Below, piece after piece: positions 32,406 through 44,041 of a stretch of DNA of 64,000 nt. The stretch covers positions 1,471,206 to 1,535,205 of the forward strand of contig ML976979.1 of NCBI GenBank assembly GCA_010015675.1. Reading direction: 5' to 3'. The notes beneath the pieces are model-generated. The model was given only the letters and a program-made list of their open reading frames with translations, ran no database searches and was not told the DNA's origin. This stretch comes from Byssothecium circinans (lineage: Eukaryota > Ascomycota > Dothideomycetes > Pleosporales > Massarinaceae). A program made the position numbers and the translations under genes. Positions within the stretch are counted from its first letter, which is position 1; each line of letters starts with the position of its first letter.

Positions 32406-34402
32406 TCACGGGAGCATCAATGAATACACACATACACACACAAGAGCAGGAAAATATTGTAGGATTGACAGTGAATACATGAGGTATTGTGAACGTCCTG
32501 GTGTAGTAGGTTGTGGTATCATTGCACTCGGCCTTTGAACGCTAAAAACCAGCTCAAGTCTAGACATAAGCCAAAGTATGGTCCTCACGGAAAGTACCTG
32601 TTTCCTGTCAGTCAAGCCCATGTCCGAAAAACCGACCAGCCTACCGTTCACGCCAATGGCCGCTTCACCACCAGCGACTGAGGCTCCTGTCACCACAATC
32701 TCCCCCACCGACTGCTCATCGGTCGTCTTATGCGAAGGAGTATCCTTCAGCTTGACCTCAACACAGCTCAAAGGAACGCCAAAATGGCTGTGCTTATTCG
32801 AAGGTGTCTCCTCCCTTCGGTAATCGTAGAGGTTGGTTTGGGTGACTGCCCCAGCAACCTTCGCCGCAGTCAGGGCGTAAATGACGCGGGCCTTGGTGTA
32901 GATCCGCAAATCGGAGAGGTCCCCGGAGCTTAGAGGCGGAGTGTTTAAGCCAGCCCTTTCAGATACGTAAAGAAGACGCAGCTTGCCTGGCGTCGTTCCA
33001 ATGCTAGCCCTCGTTGGCGCATTCAGACGGCTGAAGAATGTGTCGGTTGGTAGGCGTCCGGCTGTCAACGTCCTGGTCTCAACAGAGTGTGCAAGCTTCT
33101 TCAAGCCGCTCGTAGCCGACGCAGTAGTGGTACTGTGCAACTTCGCAGCAGTCTCCGCAGAGATGACGATGATTGTGGGGGCAAAGGAACGAGTTGCGAG
33201 CTCCAAATCGACGCCGGGCCCGGCAACAGAGTTCACAAAGACGGTTGCGTGTGAGTAGAGTGCAGCGAGGGTGAGGCACAGCGGATAAGAAGATGTGAAG
33301 GCATCTGCGGCGAGGAACGAGTCGGATGCATTAATACGGTGGGCGGCAGGGAGCGAGCTGATCAGTGCGCCAGTAGCAGCCGCGATGTTCTGCTATCATT
33401 AGTACTCAAAAGTAGGGTCAAAGTTTGTGCACGCACCTGCTGTGTGAATTCCACAAACTCCGCAGACTTTCCGACGGCTTCCTGCCAGAGAAAGACAACG
33501 TTCGGTGCCTTGCCCGCATCTGGGGGAAGGGTTACGTTTCCATTCTTCTGATCCTGAACGAGCTGATGCCAGACAGAGATGTCAATTTTCCCGCCAATGC
33601 CCTCGGGTATCTCATTCCAGTCCATGTGCCGACTGGACTTCTCCACTGCCCAAATGACATTCCGCAACCCCGAGACGCCTTTGCCAACATCGTCAAGGGG
33701 GATGGCGCCGGCTTCAGAGATGAGCGAGTCTACATTGGCGCGGTTGAGCAGCTCGATGAGGGTGGGGTGAGGTTGGTTGTATGGAATCAAAACGGGACTA
33801 AAGTCGTAGAAGGCGCCGGCGAACAGAGCTACCAGGAACTCGACGCTGTTTGGGAGGTAGATGGCCACCCTCTTCGCCCGATGGTCCTTCAAATGCTTCC
33901 CAATCACGTTGATCTCTTTTGTTATGTCCTCGATGCTGTGGTCAGTGATGTCCTGCTTGCCAAACACGGACAGTATCTTTGCCGTTCCGCTTGATGCTTG
34001 ACCCTTCTCAAGCGGAATCTCTCCGGTGACACGCCTCCAGATATCTCGAAGATCTCCGTCCCTTCCGGCAGTGTACATGGGCGTCCCAGCGGGCTTCACT
34101 CCCAGTCCGGTGCGTAGAGGGTCTGAACAATGTCAGGTGGGGGTGTGCCAGACATCGTTGAGTGACTTACAGCCATGCGGAGTTTCCGGACATCTGAAGG
34201 AAGCAGACTCTCCTGGCTGCCGCACGTATGAGGCCTGCGCCTGTCGAGCAAGCAAGAGAGGGTGAGTGTCAGCATCTTGAATGTCGAGAATGGTCCAGCC
34301 GATGAAGCCTAGAAGGGCGGTACCTAGCAGGTAAGTGTAGATATTTGAGCCGGCGAGGAGCTCAGCAATGAGGTTGTCAAGCTGGTCAATGAGTCCGGCC
34401 AT
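32406..34402 (-). CDS. Membrane-anchored AMP-binding (ANL superfamily) protein, probable pseudoenzyme
   Basis: Exons 34402-34171, 34122-33437 and 33389-32406, 633 residues. One membrane segment (about 21-39, IYTYLLGTALLGFIGWTIL) precedes the conserved-looking HPLLLARQAQASYVRQPGES and GRDGDLRDIWRR. The ANL fold is visible in VAIYLPNSVEFLVALFAGAF and in GEIVVTG. The adenylation motifs are degenerate: where TSGTTGxPKG is expected the sequence is WQEAVGKSAEFVEF, and the usual TGD becomes GFSDMGLTD. It therefore probably binds acyl or nucleotide ligands poorly or not at all. The last ~60 residues, after DRKQVLS, look noncoding-like, so a small unseen terminal intron is possible. Annotated relatives are called long-chain acyl-CoA ligases. 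Confidence 0.75.
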
Positions 34403-34758
34403 GTTGGTAAACTTGGTATGGTGAATACAGTGAAGAACACCGACATGAATCTCCAACGGCAGTCTGCGGGGTCTGAGTCGGTCTGACGACGTCGTGCCGC
34501 AGTGGGGAAGTCCGTGCATCGACTAGGATCCATGCCAAGCCCGGTCGCGTGAAAACAAACCGTTGCTGGGAGGCCCCAACACTCCTCCAACGAGCTTTCA
34601 CCATGATTGCATGATCTCTCTACCAGTCAAGTCGCTAACCACTAACCATACAGGAACAGCGGGCCACCTATTTTTGGAAGACGGACGTGGCAGCCCCAGA
34701 ATTTACTCGTCTCTTCGGTAGTAGCGTAAACAAAGCTCAGCGCATTTACACCTCCACC
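34403..34758. promoter_or_regulatory. Divergent promoter of the ANL protein and POM34 genes
   Basis: About 355 bases between the two ATGs. Frame is open upstream of the POM34 start back to an ACAG acceptor-like site near 34654, so the region may contain a short 5' exon or leader intron of POM34. Confidence 0.5.
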
Positions 34759-35729
34759 ATGGACCGGTCTCTGCGACTCGGCGCCGCCAACCCACCCCCT
34801 CGCCCTTCTTCAGGCTTTGAGGTTGGCTCCGCAGCTGTCCGTTCAAGCGTCCGGCGGCCAGCCTCCGCCCCTCCTACTCCTACTCCGGCGACACCAGTCA
34901 CCCCTTCCGCGCAGAGGATAGAAGGTACACCCACAGGCTCGTGGAAACATCCTCAATTCGACGAAATCACCCGACGCCAGCATGCCATCATCTTCGACGA
35001 GAGCAATGTAAGGACCATCATCGCCAATGGCGGCCTCTTGCTCCTCTCATGGGTCACGCCAACATTCTTGGAACCGATTGCCTTTGTGCAAATTGCGTAG
35101 TACGTGCGTGCAAGACGACTGGAAGATCTATATTAACAACATATAGCAAACCACTAGCTAGCGCTTTCCACAAGCTTCCCTATAACGAGTGGATAGTTAA
35201 TTCTATCCGCCTCGTCTTTCTCGTGAACATCATCATCGCCTTCTTACCCCTCGTCCGCCGCTACTACCCCGATGATATCGCCGACATCGCCCTCACGCCC
35301 TCACAGCGCCAGATCATGGGCTTGAAACCCGACATAGCGACCCCGCAGACTCCCGGCTCCGCCTACGCGTCCCCCAACTACGTGACCCCGCCGCGGTACC
35401 AAAAGTCCACTCCAAGAAGCAGCTTCAGCAATCAGGGCTCCCAGTCACCTCTATCCGGCAGTCCCAATCTTGGACGATCGACCTCCAACTCTCCGTTCTC
35501 GTCGAATAATACAGGCAGTCCGCTATTTCAGAAGACTTTGAGCGGTGGGTCGGCGAAGCGTTCTAGTTTCGGTGGTAGTTCGATGGGCAGCAGCTTCTTT
35601 AACGAGAGCAGCTCGAGCGCCGGACCGGGAACACCAACGCCCGGTGCAGGAAAGGCGAGCGTGGGGTTGAACAACAAGTGGTTGTATGAGAAGCGGAGGG
35701 AGAGTCCGCGGAGCAGCTTATTCAACTAA
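34759..35729 (+). CDS. POM34: Nuclear pore membrane protein, POM34 type
   Basis: Exons 34759-35099 and 35147-35729 (47-nt intron), 307 residues. POM34-type proteins sit in the pore membrane ring and help anchor the nuclear pore complex. The start is the ATG in a perfect CACCATGG context; the frame is open upstream, so a longer N-terminus is possible. Two membrane segments are visible: TIIANGGLLLLSWVTPTFLE and IVNSIRLVFLVNIIIAFLPL, separated by the short KPLASAFHKLPYNEW loop that is usual in the family. Motifs after the helices are LTPSQRQIMGL and a Ser/Gly/Pro-rich tail ending NNKWLYEKRRESPRSSLFN, a typical C-terminus of fungal members. Confidence 0.82.
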
Positions 35730-36152
35730 GGGATGGATGGGATATGGGAACGATGTCGCTTTATACCCAGCTATACAGCGTTGGCGCTTACGGATTGAAA
35801 CGGGCGTTGCATAGATTCACGGCAATTGTGTATGTACTTTGATGTAATATGAAGAGTAGAACGTTCATTATTATCCGCCATGCGGAGACGCGGTTCCAAT
35901 ACCGCAGCCGTAACCGTTGCTCATGATTTATATGTACAGTTTCCAGAAGCATTCAACCCGTCCATCCAACACTCTGACTAAGAGGAAAGCCACAAATTTC
36001 GTCTCTTGCCGATATTGGTACAATGACATGTCAAAAGTCCGGCCACGCTCTAAGTGTCCAACAAAAGCCACCAAGGCCACACCCCGATGTCAATGGGCCT
36101 TGCAGGCCTTACCCATCCATCTCTCGCGCATCCACCCACCCACCATAACCCC
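35730..36152. other. Intergenic region between convergent genes
   Basis: 3' ends of POM34 (plus) and the single-span protein (minus) face each other here. Nothing else seen. Confidence 0.5.
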
Positions 36153-36768
36153 CTACGAAAACCGATCCCCCTTCCGACTCCGAAACACATCACTAGCCTC
36201 ATACTTGCTCTTCTCGCTCACCTTCCCCTCCTCATCCACGGGCGCATGTCTCGTAGCCGCAGGATCCGTACTCGCCTCCTGGCTCGGCCGTGCCGCCTCA
36301 TCGTTGCCCTCATGCCAGTCCTTATCCACACGTCGTTCCGTTTCTGCCTTGCGTCTGCCGAGTTCGGAGGCGACTGAGCGCGGCGCGGGTGGGTTTTGCG
36401 GAGGGGAGGAGGCGGATTGGGGGACAGGATTGGGCTGGGGCTGGTGGAGGTATTGTTGCTCGAGGTTGTATTGGCGGGCGCGTTTCTCGTGGTCGGCTTG
36501 CGCTTTTGCGGCGCGCTCGGCGTTGATGCTGCGTTTGGCGAAGTAGTAGGCGCCGCCGCCGGCGACTATTAGGGTGCCCCAGCCATAGCTGTGTTTTTGT
36601 TAGTGGGGTCACTGGGGGTTGCTGAAGCTGGGATTGTAGCGAATGGTTATGGGAGCGTGGAGAGCGAGGGGAGAGTTGAGGTTGTGACGTACTATACTGA
36701 TTTTACCTAGAGCTTCTGATTAGCTGTGTATTTGGGGGAGGTTAGGGAGAGGAGCTTACGGTGTTCAT
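36153..36768 (-). CDS. Small single-span membrane protein (DUF4748-like), with 9-nt and 17-nt first exons
   Basis: Exons 36768-36760 (9 nt), 36723-36707 (17 nt) and 36588-36153, 153 residues. The joined N-terminus reads MNTLIRSSSYGWGTLIVAGG, followed by GAYYFAKRSINAERAAKAQA. Residues about 12-25 form one short membrane segment; the rest is hydrophilic, with a Gln/Pro-rich middle, ASELGRRKAETERRVDKDWH and a C-terminus YEASDVFRSRKGDRFS. The GWGTLIVAGGGAYYFAKRSIN pattern recalls the small fungal DUF4748 family (from memory, not searched). Location is probably mitochondrial or another internal membrane. The two tiny exons are supported by phase, by GTAAGC/GTAAAA donors and by the join giving an uninterrupted helix. 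Confidence 0.72.
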
Positions 36769-39700
36769 GGTGGAAGGTTGGCGGGTGCAATTGAGTGGGT
36801 GTGGGAGTTGTTGTGCTTTTCTGCGCAGTGTACTCCGTAGAGTGATGAAGACGGTTGTTTTTTTGCGGAGCTGGGGCTGCTGGTGACGGAAGTGGTCTGA
36901 TTTCTGGGAGCTTTCGGTGATGCTTCGGTGATGAGGCGGGGTTGGTGTTCGCATCAAATAATCGGCTTCAACATTCAATGTCCAATGTCACCTATGGACA
37001 TAACGATCCTCTCCACCACGCCAATTCGCATTCTCGTCGTCCTTGAGACGATGGGTGGTGTATATAAACCTCCCTCTTCAGTCAAATTGGGAAAGCTCAC
37101 TTCCTTCTCTACCACTTTGCGGGTCTGAAAAAAAGAGATCCGAAGCAGCATGTGATACCAGAAGAATCCCACCCTTCGAGTTATGTTGTCTGTCGCTTTG
37201 GCATCCAAAAATAGTCACCTAACTTCATATGGAGTTCGAGCTTCAAATATTTTGATCATGTTACCGCTCTAAAATTGCCAAATCTGCGCAACGGGCAGGT
37301 GACGGGCTCGATATATGATATCGGCTCTATTTTTCCTTCTATCCTCAACTGGGCCTTGCTGTCGCGGGAATTTACTAGAAATTTGTGAAGATGCTGCCCA
37401 TGTTTGGTGTGGGAAGATGTTCATCTCAAAAGCTCCAGCGGTTTCCCCGATGGGGATTGACTTTTGACCTCACTCGATAATCTCATCGGAGATAAAACTG
37501 TTTTCTGCGTCAAAGTAGTGGAACACACACTATCATTATATCTCTTCAAAATCGATGAATGTCCCAAACATGTCTGGGGTGTTCGGAAGCCTCATGGCCA
37601 AAACCAATGTCCTCTGCCCTTGGTGAGGTAGAATCGGATTTCGGTACTTGGGTGTACAAAGCACTTGCAGAGTACTTACTCTCAGTATGTGTCCTCTTTG
37701 GAGCCAAAAAAGGAGTTGGTAAACAAACATGCTGATCCGAACCGCGGAACAAACCCACAAGGGAAGAGAGAAACCGAAATCATGGTTCAGCAACCTCCTG
37801 CGAGGGAGGGGAGCAAAAGGAGTGCTCCACAGCTACTATGTTTCTCCCTTTTTGGAACAGAGAGAGAGAGACTATCATGATCTTTCTGTGTTCAAAGTAC
37901 AGGAGCGCATATGCGATGTTTGTGCGTGGAAACCACCCAAGAGGTTACTTCACGACAAGTGCCATTCTATATCTGCCATGCGGACCAGATTGCACTTTAT
38001 CCAGTCTTTATTTGAGCGGCTTTCCCTCCAAAGCTCGAATTTAATCCAATACTAGCCTTAGACGCCTGGTTTTCACAAAAGCACGTGCATAGGGGGATCA
38101 CGTTGGCACTATTCTAAATGCTTCCTCGACTATTGTATGTTGCTCGTGCTCCGGGAAACCCGAATACTGTCGAGTATGAAGTGTTATGTAATCAAGAAGG
38201 AGCAATCATCACCACTAGTACTCATGTGAGTACAGTAGGGTATCAACACAAGGAAAAAACACGATAAGGATAAGTCGCACCGGCCTCGGAACTCGAACGA
38301 CTTCGGATGATGAAGTGTTATGTAATTTGGGCTTCTTAAGTGTCCCACCTGGATTGACATGATTAGCAAAACGTTAATTCCAATACTGAAAGTGAGAAAA
38401 GAAACTAAACGTCATAAGTGTTATGTGAAATTGGGTTATTTGGGTCAACTACACCAGATTCCAAAGGTCGAAGTGAGCGTTTTGATGAGTGTTTCCCACG
38501 GAATACCCTCGAAGTTTATTCTAAAATATTACACCCTATCAAGACATGAGCAGTTATTTGGATGGGTTGTTTGTTGTGGACTCTTTTCTTGTGTCGTCGA
38601 TATCTCGATGAGTAGCTTGACCTTCCTGAATTACAAAATAACTGCAAGAGAAGGACATGAGTGAAACCGCAAACCTAGCCTTACATCATACATGGACTTG
38701 TGTCTTCATTGTTCAAAAGCAAAATCTCAAAATATTCAACAATATGGTCCTTCGTTTGAATCAAAATTCCATTCATGTACACGTAATAGTCTACATTGAA
38801 AAATGACTTCAACTTGGTGCATGTACCATTTCGGTAGCGCATCGACACTAGTTGCTTTGAGCACCTTGCTGGGTTTCGCTCAAAAACTACAGAAGTAGTA
38901 AAGACATCAAAAGCCGCCGACTCAAAGGCTTCATTGGCAACATCTAATCGACTGAGAGGACTGACACTAGTCTTCCTACCCCTCGCTCCAATTCAGTATA
39001 TAAATTCAGCTGCGGTGCTTAAGTATGGGGCGAGGGTTTTGACTTGGGAATGCACGACATGTCACGTGATTACTCAATTCACCGCAAGCTCCTCCAGTTG
39101 TTAATGTCAATCACACGCAACTAAGACAGAATCATGCGAAGCTCGTGAAATTTACGGTCAGGCATCATCATGATGTGTTTACAGAGTTATGAACGATCGA
39201 CAGGAACATCGAGCGCTATGAATTGGAGCCAAACAGCAGCTCAGTCAAAGTTGATGTACGATCTGGTGACACAACTATTCCCCACATGCCATCCAAAAAT
39301 GATACATGCAAGGCCTACCCAATAATGGGGTTAGGCTGGCGACTTCGCGACTTCAAGAAGCAGAACCCCTTCTCACTACCCCAGATGTACTGTGCATACG
39401 TCCAACCTCCATGAAGTACTATAGCACAACTACTGTAAGCAAACTTTACCCTGGATCTCGCATTTCGGCAAGTTGGATTCGCCAATCACTGTCGAAAGTC
39501 CAATGCCTGAACAGGCTAAATACGCAAGCATTCGATCGGAAAAGTCCCACGTGTGGCAGCCAAATAGGCGCCCCACTTTAAAGAGAGTATAAAGTGATCA
39601 CAAAGTTTGGATCCAGATTTACCGTTTTGCAGGGGTAAGTATCGCTACCAAATCGGAAGTTTAGAGGGCCTAGTGGCTATATGGAGTCGCATGAGTGAGC

Positions 39701-39940
39701 CGAATATCCTCGTGTCGAATGCCGATCATGGGGTCAATTGCCTGCTTGTGCATACGACTTGATTAGGCTGGGAAGAACGCTTTGGCGGAGAACAAGCTTC
39801 GCTTCCTTGGCAAGTGCTTCACGACTGAGACCACTTCTAGACTTCTAGACTTAAGGCTTCGATAGCGGACTGTTACTGTTATCTTCGAGGCCTCATCTGT
39901 TGCTTTTCTATCAATACTATGCGAAAGGACTGGAGAGACG
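36769..39940. other. Repeat-bearing gene desert
   Basis: More than 3 kb without a supported gene. It holds copy 2 of the 103-bp repeat, a 16-bp direct repeat on either side of it, and a third relative of that flank near 38415. Frames such as 38359-38664 (101 codons) are AT-biased and have no domain. The composition suggests old, degraded mobile-element sequence. Confidence 0.5.
38188..38290. repeat. 103-bp dispersed repeat, copy 2, with flanking direct repeats
   Basis: Second copy of the repeat at 22820-22922. The word TGAAGTGTTATGTAAT occurs at about 38177-38192 and again at about 38311-38326, bracketing the copy, and a diverged form (AAGTGTTATGTGAAATTGGG) follows near 38417. This could be a target-site duplication or an internal repeat of a larger element. 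Confidence 0.75.
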
Positions 39941-41395
39941 ATGATTGATGCCTCACTTCGACGTCCAGACGGAATATCGGCGCCCAAACTGTTCGTTATA
40001 ACCGGCACCCTCCACCTCGTTGTATTGTTCCTATTGAGTTGCCGGGTCCACACAAAACTTCAATATCAAAAACTATGCCGTGATGACGTTGGTATCGCAG
40101 TTGGAGCTGTAAGTCACCCAGGCCTTTTTGAGCTCTTGTCACGTAAAGCGCAGCCATTATTTTGACAAAGTATTGCACTGACACCGCTCCGCTCGTAGGG
40201 GTTGGCCATCACTCAATGGTCTCTTTTAGTCGCCGCTTCACATTATGGCTTCGATCACGATAATGGCTCTCATCCTGAACAGCATCATTTGGTCCTTCGA
40301 CGTCTCATCTTCGCCTCTAGCCTTCTTTACCCTCTCGTCACCTCATTCGTAAAGATCAGCATCGCCTGTATGCTTCTACGGCACAAGAGCACTCGATCAT
40401 GGGACGTTTTTCTCTGGATCCTAATAGTCTTGCAAATAGCTGCGTGCACCGTCGGTCTGGTCTTTCGAGCGATGCATTGCCCACCGCTGGCCTTTCCAAT
40501 GAACCTGGAGCGAAACCCAAATACCACGTGCAGAAGAGCGGACGCATTTCTCGTAAGCATCTACGTTGAAGCTGGGATAGGGTCTGCAACAAACCTCATG
40601 TTCGCTGCGATACCCTTCACCTTTTTGAACGGTGTACATGGTTCAGTTGGAGGTAATATTGGGTTGAGCCTGATGATACTGCTCGGAGTCTTCGCAACCG
40701 CTGCGAGCATTCGCAGAACAACACTGCTCAACTCCAACCATCGACCGATCGCTGCCTTACTCTTTTGGTCTATACTCGAAGAACAAGCTGGAATAGCAGC
40801 GTCTTGCATCCCGTCCCTCGCACCACTATTCGACCATACACTCAATCGCTTCAGCCTCCGCTCATCCACCACCGCCATCGACTCCGACGAGCTATCCGGC
40901 GACGAGCCCAGACCCTTTCATCTCCCACTTCACCTCCCTCTTCCTACACTCACTAGTTCTAGTTACCCGAATTCCCTTCCGTTCTTCGCCACTCCCTCAC
41001 TCAAATCTACGATAGCGACCATAAACCGACACGGGCAAGCGGTATCAGCGCTGACTGCGCGTAGCGAGGAGACAATATGGCCCAGAGCAGATGTTTTTGA
41101 TTCTCCACCAGCTGGGACAGGGTCTAAGAGTACTAGTGAAGAGGGCGACGTTGGCGAGGGGAGTAAGAGGGGGCGGATGGGCGAAGGAGGAATCTTATTG
41201 ACGAGGGAGTTTCAGATTAAGAGTGAGGTTACTAGTAGAGTTGGAAGCCTGGACGGCGTGAAAGAGGACGTTGTGGAGGAGGTAGAGGAGATTAGAGATG
41301 TGCGTCACGCCGGGGGAGAGAGGTTGAGTACGGATTGGCAGTGGGAGATCCCAGGTTCTGAACAGAGTGAGAACTACCATGACGGTTCGCGATAA
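39941..41395 (+). CDS. Fungal rhodopsin-domain (PTH11-like) seven-span membrane protein
   Basis: Exons 39941-40108 and 40199-41395, 454 residues; the 90-nt intron (GTAAGT, CTCGTAG) is phase 0. Seven hydrophobic segments cover about residues 15-310: KLFVITGTLHLVVLFLLSC, GIAVGAGLAITQWSLLVAA, LLYPLVTSFVKISIACMLL (the conserved Ser/Lys-containing helix 3), WILIVLQIAACTVGLVF, an EAGIGSATNLMFAAIPF helix, GLSLMILLGVFATAASIRRT and a last AALLFWSILEEQAGIAASCI helix. These match the fungal integral-membrane rhodopsin-like domain, a receptor-like family that includes PTH11 relatives; ligand unknown. The 170-residue tail is acidic and Ser-rich. No CFEM domain is present. Confidence 0.83.
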
Positions 41396-42022
41396 CTCAG
41401 AGTGATTGTATGTGTTTGTCAATGGCCTGTAATTGGTGATAGGATGGAATTCTAGGAACGTATTTGTGAATGTGAACTTCGTGAAGCGTGCTGCACGTTT
41501 GACGGATTATCCAGGAATCCTCAAGAATCCACTAAAGCGTTACAGCTTCAAAACAGAAACGTTCATGTTTAAATATGTGCCCTAGGAATTTCACTAGCCA
41601 GCGACAGTGATATTCACTTTCAACAAATCTTCGATCAAACCCATCACATGAAGGGGTTCCGAAAACTCAACGAGTCACAGCTCAAACGTACGGAAAGCGA
41701 CCTATAGTCACCTATAACTGTATTCGTCGTGTATCAAACGGCTAGACTCGCTTTTCACAAATTCAGGATTGAACATGTGGCCGGAGCAGTGACTGATTAT
41801 AGTGTTCACTACCACGCGCTTACTGCTCGGCCGCCATATAAAGGGCCACCACTTTGTCGTGATTCTTATGATAGACCTTACCAAGACGCCAATTCTCCAA
41901 CGGGATACACATACACTCATCTCTCACTACAGTTACCATACATTTCTCGAAGCGTTGAACGCTTGCCGATTTCAGCCAATCTTTCTTAGCCACAAGAACA
42001 TACCCCAAATTACCCACACATT
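41396..42022. other. Promoter region of the coiled-coil gene at 42023
   Basis: A CCATATAAAGGG TATA-like box near 41836 lies about 185 nt upstream of the next ATG. No gene seen. Confidence 0.45.
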
Positions 42023-42481
42023 ATGCCTACCGCACCCGTCAAGTCCGCCACAAAAACCGGTCCCAAGAAGACACGAAATCGCGCCCCTCTTTCCTCTGTG
42101 ACTTCGACGCAAAAGCCTTCTGGAGTAATCGAAAAAGCTGTCTCGAAGCCGAAGCCAGAGGATGAGGAAGCAAAGGCCGCCGGAAAGCGACTCGAGCGGA
42201 TTCATACCGATATTGTCAAACACAACAACACTTTAATTGGGAAGGAAAAGCAAATCAAAATGTACAACGATATGATTATTGATTTATTATCGGAAAAGGC
42301 GCGTGCTAGGCGTAGGAAGTCGATTGACAACCATCTGAAGGATAAGGAACGGATGAAAGAAGAGTTCGAGAAAGCGTATCCGGAAGCCACCAAGCAAGAG
42401 TTGAAGGCTTTGGGAAAGAAGGCTAGAAATGAAGAATTAGCTGCACAGATTGAGAAGATCTGGAGTGGTCTTCCCAAGTGA
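42023..42481 (+). CDS. Small coiled-coil protein, 152 residues
   Basis: Intronless. A basic, disordered start (MPTAPVKSATKTGPKKTRNR) precedes about 100 residues of charged helix (RLERIHTDIVKHNNTLIGKE, SIDNHLKDKERMKEEFEKAY, KKARNEELAAQIEKIW) typical of a coiled coil, ending SGLPK. No family recognised. First of four charged-helix orphans on the + strand over 5.4 kb; they show no obvious sequence relationship. Confidence 0.65.
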   Translation: MPTAPVKSATKTGPKKTRNRAPLSSVTSTQKPSGVIEKAVSKPKPEDEEAKAAGKRLERIHTDIVKHNNTLIGKEKQIKMYNDMIIDLLSEKARARRRKSIDNHLKDKERMKEEFEKAYPEATKQELKALGKKARNEELAAQIEKIWSGLPK

Positions 42482-43334
42482 TGACGGGGGCGGTGAAGAG
42501 GATCAAATCAAGGAGTCTTGGGCGGGAATCAATTCTGTTCGAGCGGATCGGATAGCCTTCTGTTGCTGGACATGGTTGGTTAGGTGGTGAATGTTTTCAG
42601 GATTTGCATTTGGTACAGGTAATTGTTTTAGCACCTTGCTTTTATGGTGTGTTGTGTCGAGGTCTTATGTTCATGTAACTCAAATTGTATATGTATTTGT
42701 CTTTAACAACACTCTCCCAATTTTCATTTCTTGCTTTTGCTATATATTTATACTTTATACATAACTTTAACTTGTAGTAGCGATAATAATTGAACGTTTA
42801 ATTTAGATTTTCCGCGTTAATAGTCAACATCACTCCTGGCAATACAAACCATTTCTAAATTTGGGGAAGGGGTTGACACTTAACCCAGGAATCCACTCTG
42901 TGCGAAGCGTGACAAAAGCTGGAAAATCCTACCAAAGCACTTCATGCAGAACTGGGCAACATAGCTCAATCTAGGATGCATTATGTGATCTCTCGGTGAC
43001 ACTGTCAAGTGTTGTACGAATAGAGAGCCAGGTGCATGAGCTGGCCCTCTGCGATCGATATCCCTTCGCATCAGCCACTCACAATAACAGTGACTAGATT
43101 GAATTAGTTGAAAACTATGGTATGGATGGATGGGTGATATGGTGGGATATCATTCCCCTTCTTTCAATTGCACAAAAATCCACTTGCACTTCAATACATG
43201 GATTTCAAGGGGGATCGTGACCGGAAATTGTACCATGTGCGGCTCCGATTTCGTACATAAACCCTCTCCAATATAACCCTCCTCCACTGCAACGCCCTTT
43301 ATTTGTTAAGACTTTTACCTAACTCCTGCTGAAA
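42482..43334. other. Intergenic region, no gene supported
   Basis: AT-rich 3' flank of the coiled-coil gene (42.65-42.85 kb), then promoter of the next gene. No RNA gene or repeat seen. Confidence 0.45.
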
Positions 43335-44041
43335 ATGTCCCAACACGGCTCCGAAGATGATCATAAGCCCCTTACCGAATCTCACCACCCATCACCCACA
43401 AGACGCGCAACCACTGCCAACGTAGACGACATAATTCCGGAAGGTAGAGTCAACTTACCGCAACGCCAGCCCGACCATCTCAATGCGGCACGAAGTAGCA
43501 TGCTTCCGATCAAACTACCCAGCTTGATCAGCCTTGGAATACATGGTATGTCCACGGAAAAGAAGACAAACACTCATCAGGGCTCACTATCGTAGGAACT
43601 CCAAAAACTCACTCACCGAGACACAGAGATGACCGCAATACACCTACACCGACCATAGATTTAGCAGCCATCGAGACCGTCCTCCGCGATACGGAGGCTC
43701 GACTGAAAGAGCTCCTGAAGGAAGTGGAGGAGGCGGAGGAAAACGTCTTCAAAGAAGCACGAGCAGTAATGTTCAGCCTCAATCACTCGCCCTCTCGGTT
43801 AAATCACAAGAGAAACCTCAAGCGCAGGATGGAAGAATTCAGCGTCGTGGCAGCCCGATTCAACAGTGTCAGTACTATTCTCGAAATCAACCTTAAAGCA
43901 GCGCACGAACAGCAATCCACTATCGCTCCGATGATTGAGTCGGAATTTCGGAAAATGCGAGAGGTTTTTAGGAAGGCTGACATCTTTGTCGACAGGCAGG
44001 AGGAGAAATTGTCATTGCATTTTGGGGTTTGGAGGGATTAA
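43335..44041 (+). CDS. Hypothetical coiled-coil protein, 218 residues
   Basis: Exons 43335-43545 and 43596-44041; the 50-nt intron (GTATGT ... CTATCGTAG) is phase 1. An AG 15 nt earlier also keeps frame and would add five residues. The first 70 residues are polar and His/Pro/Thr-rich (MSQHGSEDDHKPLTESHH); the rest is helical: TIDLAAIETVLRDTEARLKE, LLKEVEEAEENVFKEAR, NLKRRMEEFSVVAARFNSV, REVFRKADIFVDRQEEKL. No family recognised. Confidence 0.6.

Noticed and set aside
38359..38664. 101-codon ATG frame in the repeat-bearing desert
   Set aside because: AT-biased composition and next to degenerate repeats; likely chance.
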